In this document: positions 9,586 to 15,616 of the stretch, in pieces
Position numbering within the stretch: the first letter of the stretch is position 1
Layout: the number at the start of each line of letters is the position of its first letter
Origin: an uncultured Bermanella sp.
GTDB lineage: Bacteria > Pseudomonadota > Gammaproteobacteria > Pseudomonadales > Oceanobacteraceae
Direction: 5' to 3'
Assembly (NCBI GenBank): GCA_913058575.1
Contig: CAJXRF010000052.1
Coordinates: forward strand, 1-39,807
Length of the DNA: 39,807 bases
Position numbers and translations under genes: made by a program
Notes under the pieces: generated by a model
The model's database searches: none
The model's input: the letters and a program-made list of their open reading frames with translations, nothing else
Told to the model about the DNA's origin: nothing

Positions 9586-11940
9586 CTATTGAAAGATATC
9601 TTGTTGGGGGTTAATTAAATCATGAAAACTTTTACCTAAAAAATATAAAATACCATCGGCCACTGGGGCAATTTGTTTATCGATATAATGTTGATAATCA
9701 AGCGGATGCTGAATATTCACCACAGGCTCGGGGCCAGCGCTGGTGATAACATATTCTATCCAACCGCCATGGTGGTATTGGCTAAGTTGAGATTGATTTT
9801 TATAATACAGCTCAGCTTTTCGGGCTGCTTGAATTTGTGGCGGCACATTTTTTTGGTAATCGTCTAACTTACGACGAATACGTTTTCGATAAACTAATTG
9901 GTGGTCGCGTTTGCCTTGTCTTAACTCTTCCACCATCTGCAACAAGTAATCTTCATAAGGTTGTTGGCTAAATATCAATGAATACAAGTGCGTTTGTATT
10001 TCTTTGGATATTGCCGTCCAGTCACTGCGCACCGCCTCTAGGCCTTTAAAGATTAGCTCGTCTTTATCGGTTATGCCGGCATAGCGTTTTTTGCTGCCTA
10101 AATCACTGCCGCGAATAGTGGGCATTAAAAAATGCTTGTAATGGCGTTCAAATTCAATTTCTAAACAGCTTTCAATATCAAACTCGTCTTTTAATGTGTT
10201 TTTCCAGAATTCATTTAGTTGCAGTTGTAAGGATTTCCCCACTTGCGCGGCATCGTTAACGGAGTGTGATTTTTTTAAATACACAAATACCGAATCGGTG
10301 TCGCCGTATATTACGTCAAAGCCTTTATTTTCGATCCATTGGGCAGTTTTTTGAATAATATCATGGCCCCGCTCTGTGATGGCACTGGCTAGGCGGGCAT
10401 CAAAAAATCGGCAACCATTACTGCCTAAAATGCCATAAAAACTGTTCATAATGATTTTAATGGCTTGCGAGGCGGCACTGTCTTGATGGAGTTTGGCCTC
10501 ATCTCGTTCTTGCCAAAGCTCTTTGATGATACCGGGCAAAAAATGCTGTTCGCGATGAAAGAAGGCATCGTGAAAACCGGCAATGCCTTTTTCAGGGGCT
10601 TGTAACATGCCTTCAATTAACCCCAGTGGGTCGATGCGAAATGTGCGAATGATACTGGGGTATAGGCTTTTAAAATCCAGTACTAATACGTCTTGGTAAA
10701 GCCCTGGTTTGCTGTTCATGACAAACCCACCTGGTGCTTTAAAGCCACTGTAACCTTCCCCAAGACTAGGGGCTACGTAGCCGGCGCGATGCAATTTAGG
10801 CAAATACAGGTACTCAAATGCCGCCACCGAGCCGCCAATTCTATCTAGGGTGTGGCCTGTTAAACGGCTGCGTTGAATTAAAAAACGCAATATTTGGGTA
10901 TGCTTAAAGATATCCAAAACCAACTGGCAGTCATTCAGGTTGTACTTAGCCAAGGCCACTTTATCTTGGTAAAATAAATCGGTAATGGCCCCCCCTCGGT
11001 TGCTCATTTGATCCACTTCTATTTTTTTACCTTTTTGTAATAGTGCTCGGCTAACAAATTCAAGAGAAAAGCTTTCAAAATGGTAGGTGGCGGCTTTTAA
11101 AGCATCAATGCCATCCACAATGACTCGACCCGCGATATCGGCAAAATTTAAATTATTTTGTGTGGTGCGAACTTTAAGATTGCTTTGGCCGCGCCCCCAT
11201 TGAAAAGGAATACCCTGTTCACGATAAACCCGTTCCAGCACGGTAAAGTCAAACCCCACCACATTCCAGCCCACAAGCACATCAGGGTCATAATGCTGTA
11301 GCCACTGATTGGCCGCAGTTAATAAACCCGCTAAATCTGTGTACAGCATTAACCAAGCAGGGTGAGGGAGGCTAGGGTCACCTATCATGAAAACCCTTTT
11401 TTCAGTTTCCCCTTCAAATTTGCCACAAAACCCTATGCTATAGAGTTGCTCATTTTGGGTGGTGCTGGGCATGGAGGTTTCGATATCCACCGATAACACC
11501 CTAAGGTTTGGTTGATACTGACAGGTTTTAATTTTAGGGTTAATGACCCGCAGTTGATCATGGCCATCAGCGGGCGCTTGGTATTCCAAGCTGCCACCTA
11601 TGAAGCGCTCCATGGTAAAGCGTTCAGTGGGTTTTATATCCGCCTCCCATAATGGAATGCTTTGTTGCTGGCAGTAGTCTTTTAAGCGCTGTAGTGCTCG
11701 ATAAGTTTTACAATAGACCGCCACAGCAGGCTGCTGGTTAAAGTGTTTAAGAGCTACGTTCTGTGTGCGCACATCGCTCCAGCTGGGTAAATACTGAGCT
11801 TCGTCTTGTGGGCAAAAGCAAACGGTTTCTTGTTGATCAAATTGCAAGCAGCGTGGGCCACTTGGGGTCGACAGCCAGTATTCTAGCTGAAGCCCAGTTT
11901 TGGTATCGCGCCAATGTCGGCTGAGAATAAAACCCTGCAC
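9586..11940 (-). CDS. polB: DNA polymerase II (family B)
   Basis: A 784-residue family B polymerase with proofreading exonuclease, used for translesion synthesis and restart after DNA damage. The exonuclease Exo I motif is SVDIETSM (Asp152, Glu154), and VGWNVVGFDF follows as Exo II. Polymerase motif A is DFKSLYPSII (about 421-430) and motif C is YGDTDS (about 544-549). The length equals that of E. coli Pol II. The start is GTG, preceded by AAAGG. In E. coli this gene is LexA-controlled, but I see no CTGT-N8-ACAG box in the 63-base divergent gap to the pentapeptide gene. Confidence 0.95.
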   Translation of the reverse strand: MQGFILSRHWRDTKTGLQLEYWLSTPSGPRCLQFDQQETVCFCPQDEAQYLPSWSDVRTQNVALKHFNQQPAVAVYCKTYRALQRLKDYCQQQSIPLWEADIKPTERFTMERFIGGSLEYQAPADGHDQLRVINPKIKTCQYQPNLRVLSVDIETSMPSTTQNEQLYSIGFCGKFEGETEKRVFMIGDPSLPHPAWLMLYTDLAGLLTAANQWLQHYDPDVLVGWNVVGFDFTVLERVYREQGIPFQWGRGQSNLKVRTTQNNLNFADIAGRVIVDGIDALKAATYHFESFSLEFVSRALLQKGKKIEVDQMSNRGGAITDLFYQDKVALAKYNLNDCQLVLDIFKHTQILRFLIQRSRLTGHTLDRIGGSVAAFEYLYLPKLHRAGYVAPSLGEGYSGFKAPGGFVMNSKPGLYQDVLVLDFKSLYPSIIRTFRIDPLGLIEGMLQAPEKGIAGFHDAFFHREQHFLPGIIKELWQERDEAKLHQDSAASQAIKIIMNSFYGILGSNGCRFFDARLASAITERGHDIIQKTAQWIENKGFDVIYGDTDSVFVYLKKSHSVNDAAQVGKSLQLQLNEFWKNTLKDEFDIESCLEIEFERHYKHFLMPTIRGSDLGSKKRYAGITDKDELIFKGLEAVRSDWTAISKEIQTHLYSLIFSQQPYEDYLLQMVEELRQGKRDHQLVYRKRIRRKLDDYQKNVPPQIQAARKAELYYKNQSQLSQYHHGGWIEYVITSAGPEPVVNIQHPLDYQHYIDKQIAPVADGILYFLGKSFHDLINPQQDIFQ

Positions 11941-12003
11941 GTTTACCTTTTGCCCATATTGAGCTTAGCTATAAATAGAAAGGAATAATGCCGAGGTGCA
12001 ACC

Positions 12004-12348
12004 ATGTCTAAAGCTCCCCATATTTCCAATGATCCCCTGTACCAGCTTATAAGGGATGAAAAGATAGCGGAGTTTAACAAGCTTAAAACTCAGGGGAAGA
12101 GCTGTGATTTAACCGGTTGCGATTTTCGCGGCCTAGACCTGCGCGAATTAGATGTAAAAGGGCTAGATTTAAGCAATGCCTATTTTCGTGGCACAGATTT
12201 GCGCAGCATAGATTTTAGAGGCTGCCATTTAAATGGGGCTAGTTTTGCTGATGCTAAAATCAGTGGCTGTTTTTTTCCAGAAGACATTAGCGCCCAAGAA
12301 ATACAGTTATCTCTTCAGCAAGGCATTCGTATACGCCAACCTTCTTAG
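12004..12348 (+). CDS. Small pentapeptide-repeat protein
   Basis: A 114-residue cytosolic protein whose middle part (about 36-95) follows the A(D/N)LXX rhythm of a right-handed quadrilateral beta-helix: CDLTG, CDFRG, LDLRE, LDVKG, LDLSN, AYFRG, TDLRS, IDFRG, CHLNG, ASFAD. It is too short to resemble full-length gyrase-protecting Qnr proteins, and its role is unknown. A good ribosome-binding site (GAGGTG) lies 5 bases before the ATG. It is divergent from polB. Confidence 0.8.
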   Translation: MSKAPHISNDPLYQLIRDEKIAEFNKLKTQGKSCDLTGCDFRGLDLRELDVKGLDLSNAYFRGTDLRSIDFRGCHLNGASFADAKISGCFFPEDISAQEIQLSLQQGIRIRQPS

Positions 12349-12372
12349 ATTGAAAATTAATCAAACTAATTG

Positions 12373-12413
12373 AGAATTATTCTTGACAACTCAAATGGGA
12401 ATGAATATCATTC
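12373..12413 (+). promoter_or_regulatory. Strong sigma-70 promoter overlapped by Fur-box-like palindromes
   Basis: TTGACA (12383-12388) and TATCAT (12406-12411) are separated by exactly 17 bases. The -10 lies inside GAATGAATATCATTC (12399-12413), a 6-3-6 palindrome resembling the core of the ferric uptake regulator (Fur) box, with TTATC following it. A second palindrome, AGAATTATTCT (12373-12383), overlaps the start of the -35. Both suggest repression by Fur-Fe2+. Transcription would begin near 12418. Confidence 0.75.
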
Positions 12414-12417
12414 TTAT

Positions 12418-12515
12418 CGTTGTCATGTGATCCGCAGCAAGTAGAACACTTGGCACTCTCTCTCATCAAGCTAATCACTTGTTTGGCCACCTACGAAAGT
12501 AGCGTGGCCTTTTTT
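12418..12515 (+). ncRNA. Putative Fur-repressed small RNA, PrrF/ArrF-like
   Basis: Predicted transcript of about 98 nt, starting 7 bases after the -10 hexamer at 12406-12411 and ending in the T-run at 12510-12515. It contains no useful reading frame. The internal stretch at about 12456-12479, with CTCTCTCATCAAGCTAATCAC, resembles as I remember it the conserved pairing region of the Pseudomonas PrrF and Azotobacter ArrF iron-stress RNAs. Those RNAs block translation of iron-rich proteins such as SodB when iron is scarce. Size, Fur-type promoter and terminator all fit that class. The similarity is from memory and not checked by alignment. Confidence 0.7.
12485..12515 (+). terminator. Rho-independent terminator of the small RNA
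   Basis: GGCCACCTAC (12485-12494) pairs with GTAG (12499-12502) and GTGGCC (12504-12509), with one bulged C and a stable GAAA tetraloop, followed by six T. Confidence 0.9.
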
Positions 12516-12558
12516 ATGTACAGGACGTACGGTATGACGCGGGCGCATGGATGCGCAG

Positions 12559-12679
12559 GAGCGGCGTGTAGCGATGATCCAAGCCCTGGTTTCTGAAAGA
12601 GCGGCGTGTAGCGATGATCCAAGCCTAAATTCTGAAAAGAACGACGTGTAGCGATAACCAAAGATCTAGTTTTTGAAAG
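12559..12679. repeat. Three tandem 40-bp repeats
   Basis: Units begin GAGCGGCGTGTAGCGATGAT at 12559 and 12599, and as a decayed copy GAACGACGTGTAGCGATAAC at 12639. The period is exactly 40 bases and each unit ends in (T)CTGAAA or TTTGAAA. The first two units are nearly identical and the third has drifted. No spacers separate the units, so this is not a CRISPR array. The GC-rich composition differs from the surroundings. Confidence 0.85.
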
Positions 12680-12761
12680 CATCCCGTATTCTGACAGGCA
12701 GTGCTACCTGAAGATTTAAACACAATGTTTACTTCTTCCTTTGGTTTTAACTGAGCTGTTA

Positions 12762-12887
12762 TTAACTTACTGGATTATTGCCAGATGTTTTTCCTTCAAA
12801 GGGGAGACCTGTTATAACAATACACTTAAATGCGTTCTGGCCAAAAAGACGTGCTAAAGCATGATGTTTAGCTAAGCGTTGAGCCAT
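12762..12887 (-). CDS. Possible 41-residue small protein or gene remnant
   Basis: A minus-strand frame from ATG (12887) to TAA (12762) encodes 41 residues: a basic amphipathic start (MAQRLAKHHALARLFGQ), a short hydrophobic patch (KCIVITGLPF) and a polar tail. An in-frame ATG at 12905 would add six residues. There is no clear ribosome-binding site and it overlaps an attC-like site. It may therefore be an incidental frame through a recombination site or the remains of a cassette gene. Confidence 0.25.
   Translation of the reverse strand: MAQRLAKHHALARLFGQNAFKCIVITGLPFEGKTSGNNPVS
12812..12885 (+). other. Candidate attC recombination site 1
   Basis: The left edge TTATAACAA resembles the R'' box of Vibrio-type attC sites. 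The right edge GCGTTGAGCC contains GTTGAGC (12878-12884), fitting the R' consensus GTTRRRY. Between them lies an inverted repeat GCTAAA (12853-12858)/TTTAGC (12867-12872). L'/L'' pairing is poor, so this is the weaker class of evidence. It would mark the left edge of the cassette run. Confidence 0.3.
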
Positions 12888-12894
12888 ATCGAAA

Positions 12895-13425
12895 ATGGAT
12901 GCCATAGTGAATAATTTCGTAAAAATGGAGCCTCTGAACTTAGAGCATACGAAAGAGTTGTATGACCTTACCGAGGCAAACCGCAGCCATTTACGTGAGT
13001 GGCTTCCTTGGCTTGATCATATAAAAGATTGCTCTGACACAAAAAGCTTTATAAGCACTTATGAAAAGGAAGGAGCCCCACCACATTTCGCGGTATTTTA
13101 TAGAGATAGAATGTGTGGTGTTATTGGTTTTCACCATATCGATACTCAGCACAAAGTAGGTTCTATTGGGTATTGGCTTGACTATGGGCACACAGGTAAA
13201 GGGATTGTTTCAACCGCTCTTAAGAAACTATTAAAGCATGGATTTAGAGAGCATAACCTACATAAGATCGAGATTAGGTGTGCGGAAGAAAACTTTAAAA
13301 GCCGCGCAATACCTGAACGATTAGGCTTTGTGTATGAGGCAACATTAAGGGATTGCGAATGGTTGTATACAAAGTTTGTAAACCATGCAGTTTATTCACT
13401 TCTGGCAACAGAGTTCACTGCTTAA
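12895..13425 (+). CDS. RimJ/RimL-type GNAT N-acetyltransferase
   Basis: A 176-residue GNAT-fold enzyme expected to transfer acetyl from acetyl-CoA to an amine or protein N-terminus. Family hallmarks are NRSHLREWLPWLD near the N-terminus, IGYWLDYGHTGKGI as the acetyl-CoA loop, and the RimL-type ending SRAIPERLGFVYEATLRDCEWL then VNHAVYSLL. The substrate is unknown. No Shine-Dalgarno precedes the ATG at 12895, and an internal ATG lies at residue 11. It is the first of four small plus-strand genes bounded by attC-like sites, a setting typical of mobile cassettes. Confidence 0.85.
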   Translation: MDAIVNNFVKMEPLNLEHTKELYDLTEANRSHLREWLPWLDHIKDCSDTKSFISTYEKEGAPPHFAVFYRDRMCGVIGFHHIDTQHKVGSIGYWLDYGHTGKGIVSTALKKLLKHGFREHNLHKIEIRCAEENFKSRAIPERLGFVYEATLRDCEWLYTKFVNHAVYSLLATEFTA

Positions 13426-13472
13426 TTAAGCAAAGTCACTGAGACCAAATGCCGGAGCTTTGGGCGTTAGTA
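13422..13472 (+). other. Candidate attC recombination site 2
   Basis: The site starts at the stop codon of the first acetyltransferase. TTAATTAAGCAAAG on the left can pair with CTTTGGGCGTTAG on the right (CAAAG/CTTTG plus TTAA/TTAG). The right end GCGTTAG carries the GTT (13466-13468) where integron recombination occurs. The length of about 50-60 bases fits short attC sites. The R'' box is degenerate. Confidence 0.35.
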
Positions 13473-13497
13473 TTTTAATAAAACTATGGAGTGTGAA

Positions 13498-13869
13498 ATG
13501 GAATTAGGTGCATTTTCAGTAAGTTTATCGGTTAGTAATATCGAAGAATCGAAAGTTTTTTATCAAAAATTGGGTTTCGAGATGGTTGGTGGAGATCAAT
13601 CTCAAAACTGGTTAATACTAAAAAATGGTGATCATAAAATAGGATTATTTCAGGGAATGTTTGAAGGGAATATAATGACATTCAATCCAGGCTGGAATCA
13701 AAACTGTAAAACATTAGAATCATTCACTGATGTTAGAGAACTTTTAAAAGAGTTTGAAGCTCAAGGTGTCAACATAATACAAGAATCTATTTCAGGTGAA
13801 AGTGGTCCTTCGAGTTTTTCTATTAAAGATCCTGATGGTAATTCAATCCTGATCGACCAGCATGTGTAA
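13498..13869 (+). CDS. VOC (glyoxalase/bleomycin-resistance-like) superfamily protein
   Basis: A small cytosolic VOC-fold protein, 123 residues from the ATG at 13498. That start is preferred over the ATG at 13486 because GGAG (13488-13491) lies 6 bases before it. Two beta-alpha-beta-beta-beta units are visible: an N-terminal LSVSNIEESKVFYQKLGFEMVGG and a C-terminal SFSIKDPDGNSILIDQH, the latter typical of VOC proteins. Metal-binding residues are not all evident, so lyase, dioxygenase or binding roles stay open. It is followed 6 bases later by the best attC-like site. Its A-rich codon use looks unlike that of its core neighbours. Confidence 0.8.
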   Translation: MELGAFSVSLSVSNIEESKVFYQKLGFEMVGGDQSQNWLILKNGDHKIGLFQGMFEGNIMTFNPGWNQNCKTLESFTDVRELLKEFEAQGVNIIQESISGESGPSSFSIKDPDGNSILIDQHV

Positions 13870-13875
13870 ACAACA

Positions 13876-13970
13876 CTAATAATCGCTTTAAACGGAATAA
13901 TACTGTTGGCATTTTTCACTCAGTTCAATATTTTAGGCTACTGCATTGTTCCGCTTAAGTGGGGTTAGAT
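13876..13970 (+). other. Candidate attC recombination site 3 (best match)
   Basis: L''-like CTTTAAACGGAA (13886-13897) pairs with L'-like TTCCGCTTAAG (13949-13959). There is one mismatch and one extra base on the L'' side, the extrahelical base expected in folded attC bottom strands. Outside these, CTAA (13876-13879) pairs with TTAG, and the right edge GTTAGAT (13964-13970) fits GTTRRRY exactly. The total of about 95 bases with a 51-base variable loop is normal for attC. Confidence 0.5.
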
Positions 13971-13993
13971 TAATTTATCGATAGGAAAAATGA

Positions 13994-14320
13994 ATGGTTA
14001 AAATGGTTTTATTGGCCATCCCCGTGATTGTAATGGTGGCCGCTCAAGGCATCTTTATCTATGGTCTTGGCAATGGTGGTGCCGAGCAATTTATAGAAAC
14101 TTGGCATTCTTTTAATATCAATCAAACTGATTATTCAAAATTTGTATTTTCAACTATAAGCCTTTGGTGGGTTCTCCCAGTAATCTGTATTCTGGGGTTA
14201 CTGTGGTCTTTGTATAAGTCGCTTGCAAAACTGACAGCACTTACGCTTCTTTTTTCGTTGGCAAGCACTTTTGCACTGTATTGGTCAGCATATGCACCTG
14301 AATTGCTGGTAAAATTATGA
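13994..14320 (+). CDS. Small three-helix membrane protein, unknown function
   Basis: A 108-residue hydrophobic protein with predicted membrane helices at about 4-24, 53-71 and 76-97 and a polar loop between the first two (GGAEQFIETWHSFNINQTDYSK). No family is recognised. The start is supported by AGGA (13983-13986) 7 bases before the ATG. It lies directly after the best attC-like site, as a cassette gene would. A compact hairpin with a GAA loop at 14337-14354 follows it, without a U-tract. Confidence 0.65.
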   Translation: MVKMVLLAIPVIVMVAAQGIFIYGLGNGGAEQFIETWHSFNINQTDYSKFVFSTISLWWVLPVICILGLLWSLYKSLAKLTALTLLFSLASTFALYWSAYAPELLVKL

Positions 14321-14386
14321 CCTAAAAAGCGAATATACGGGCCGAAGGCTCCGTTCTATCGAACTGTTCTGTTTCAAGGGAAGGTA

Positions 14387-14935
14387 ATGGAAATACGAGA
14401 AGCAATTGAAGCTGATGCTCAGAAAATGATTGATCTTTTTCAAAAGCTCGAGAGGGAAACTTCTTTTATGTTAATGGAGCCTGAAGAAAGAAAGGTAAGC
14501 GTTGAGGATCAGCAAAAGAGAATCAATTTTTTTTCTAGCTCTACCGACAATCTTATGGCTGTAGCTGTCGTGGAAGGTGAGATCGTTGGTCTTATTGTTG
14601 CTTCAACAGGTACGGTCAATAGAAACCGACACTCTGCCTATATGGTTATAGGTGTTCAAAAGGCAAGCTGGGGAAAAGGTATCGGTAGCGCGCTTATAGA
14701 ATTTATGGAAGCTTGGGCTATTACTGAATCCATTCATAGAGTCGAATTTACAGTGGTAGAAGGAAACTCTGCAGCCAGAGCACTTTATAAAAAATATGGG
14801 TATGCCGAGGAAGGCCTCAAACGAGACTCTTTAAAGATTAACGGCTTATTTGTGAATGAAATTTATATGAGCAAACTGTTTAAAAAAGAACAAGTACAGG
14901 CAGTGAACGCAAAAAAGACCGCGCCAATTCTGTAA
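14387..14935 (+). CDS. GNAT N-acetyltransferase
   Basis: A 182-residue GNAT enzyme of the RimI/PhnO-like general type. The acetyl-CoA-binding loop is QKASWGKGIGSALIEF (about 92-107), followed by VVEGNSAARALYKKYGYAEEGLKRD, the usual late GNAT motif. A strong ribosome-binding site (AAGGGAAGG) precedes the ATG. The last 15 residues (EQVQAVNAKKTAPIL) extend past the fold and look dispensable. It ends the run of four small plus-strand genes. No convincing attC follows it, so the array may be decayed here. Confidence 0.85.
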   Translation: MEIREAIEADAQKMIDLFQKLERETSFMLMEPEERKVSVEDQQKRINFFSSSTDNLMAVAVVEGEIVGLIVASTGTVNRNRHSAYMVIGVQKASWGKGIGSALIEFMEAWAITESIHRVEFTVVEGNSAARALYKKYGYAEEGLKRDSLKINGLFVNEIYMSKLFKKEQVQAVNAKKTAPIL

Positions 14936-15000
14936 GCGTTCAGACGCTAGAAAAATAAAAAAAGGCCTCAACCTAAACGCGAATTTCCCTCGATCATATG

Positions 15001-15027
15001 AACACCTTTAAATAACTTAAAGGTGTT
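15001..15027. repeat. Perfect 11-bp inverted repeat before a possible gene remnant
   Basis: AACACCTTTAA (15001-15011) and TTAAAGGTGTT (15017-15027) are exact reverse complements around ATAAC. The right arm contains AAAGGTG, a good Shine-Dalgarno placed about 5 bases before the ATG at 15031, so folding would hide it. Confidence 0.6.
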
Positions 15028-15030
15028 GCA

Positions 15031-15210
15031 ATGCCCAAGAACCCACAAAATACGAGTATGCTTTCAGCGCTGCAGGGAAAATTTTCAAAGGCCATGTTTC
15101 ACTTTTTATTTTTAGTGTCCAAGCTCGCCATAACCGTCTTCATCACTCCCTCTTTATCAGCACTAATGGCTTCAGAAAACGTCTTAGGCGTATTCGTCAA
15201 AGAATCATAA
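15031..15210 (+). pseudogene. Possible truncated 5' end of a transposase-like gene
   Basis: An ATG with a well-placed AAAGGTG opens a 59-codon frame beginning MPKNPQNTSMLSALQGKFSK, which looks like a genuine N-terminus. From about residue 24 the frame is simply antisense to the HxlR gene and turns hydrophobic, so the original gene appears cut off near 15100. I suspect an insertion-sequence remnant at the edge of the cassette region, but the family is not identified. Confidence 0.3.
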
Positions 15211-15524
15211 GTACTGCTCCATTGAGTGATCTCCAACATAATGGGTAATAAAGCTTTACCCTTTTCAGTGAGCGCATAAATAAATTTAGATTTATGGTCA
15301 GGGTCTTTTTGTTTGCTAGTCACCCCATGGGCTTCTAATCGCTGTAGGCGTTCAGCTAGTATATTGGTGGATATCTTTTCATGGGATTCTAAAAATTCTC
15401 CATAATATTTTTTACCCTTAAACATAAGGTCACGGACCACCAAAAGCGTCCATTTATCACCAAATGTTTCCAATACAAAGTTAATAGGGCAGTTAGATCG
15501 GCAGTTTTCTGAGTTATGTTCCAT
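15099..15524 (-). CDS. HxlR-family winged-helix transcriptional regulator
   Basis: DNA-binding regulator of the HxlR (MarR-like) family. The true start is probably the ATG at 15524 (MEHNSENCRSNCPI, 141 residues), not the TTG frame opening at 15560, which would lie within the operator and promoter. Hallmarks are the N-terminal Cys-rich CRSNCPINFVLETFGDKWTLLVVRDLMF, the recognition-helix region HEKISTNILAERLQRLEAHG and the wing ending YALTEKGKALLPIM. HxlR proteins often sense electrophiles or oxidants through N-terminal cysteines; Cys7 and Cys11 are present. It is divergent from the gene at 15617, with paired operators between. Confidence 0.88.
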   Translation of the reverse strand: MEHNSENCRSNCPINFVLETFGDKWTLLVVRDLMFKGKKYYGEFLESHEKISTNILAERLQRLEAHGVTSKQKDPDHKSKFIYALTEKGKALLPIMLEITQWSSTYDSLTNTPKTFSEAISADKEGVMKTVMASLDTKNKK

Positions 15525-15530
15525 ACGGGG

Positions 15531-15560
15531 ATTATAGTGAAAAGTACTTGCAAAATACAA
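15531..15560 (-). promoter_or_regulatory. Promoter of the HxlR gene, giving a leaderless mRNA
   Basis: On the minus strand TTGTAT (15560-15555) and a perfect TATAAT (15536-15531) are 18 bases apart. The -10 ends only 6 bases before the ATG at 15524, so transcription should start at or next to the A of the start codon. No Shine-Dalgarno is possible in such a transcript. Confidence 0.65.
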
Positions 15561-15562
15561 GT
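15546..15562. promoter_or_regulatory. HxlR-type operator 1
   Basis: Inverted repeat ACTTG-N7-CAAGT covering the -35 of the HxlR promoter, well placed for autorepression. It has the same core and spacing as the second repeat at 15578-15604; the two centres are 37 bases apart. Confidence 0.65.
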
Positions 15563-15577
15563 TGACCGGCCACTATA

Positions 15578-15604
15578 AAAGCACTTGTGAAAGGCAAGTG
15601 CTTT
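15578..15604. promoter_or_regulatory. HxlR-type operator 2, extended 10-bp arms
   Basis: AAAGCACTTG and CAAGTGCTTT are perfect reverse complements with a 7-base spacer (TGAAAGG) and contain the same ACTTG-N7-CAAGT core as operator 1. It lies just downstream of a possible plus-strand -10 (TATAAA, 15574-15579) and upstream of the ATG at 15617. Confidence 0.65.
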
Positions 15605-15616
15605 GGGGGCGGATAT

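Larger units (their letters stand above)
12349..12894. other. 546-base non-coding region with sRNA, repeats and attC-like site
   Basis: No standard-length gene is supported here. In order it contains a Fur-box-like promoter, a terminator-ended small RNA unit, a 3 x 40-bp tandem repeat, an attC-like site overlapping a 41-codon minus-strand frame, and the 5' flank of the first acetyltransferase. Each is listed separately. Confidence 0.7.

Noticed and set aside
11941-12003. LexA box for polB
   Set aside because: Expected from E. coli, but no CTGT-N8-ACAG pattern is found in the divergent gap or the first codons.
12559-12679. Possible CRISPR array
   Set aside because: The units are directly adjacent with a constant 40-base period and no variable spacers, and no cas gene is near.
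12491-12682. 63-codon minus-strand frame across the tandem repeats
   Set aside because: It reads through the sRNA terminator and the 40-bp repeats, giving an internally repetitive, Arg/His/Pro-rich translation with no ribosome-binding site. It is best explained as an open frame in repeat DNA.
14337-14354. attC site between the small membrane protein and the second acetyltransferase
   Set aside because: A tight GAA-loop hairpin is present, but no GTTRRRY or RYYYAAC box flanks it, so attC is not supported.
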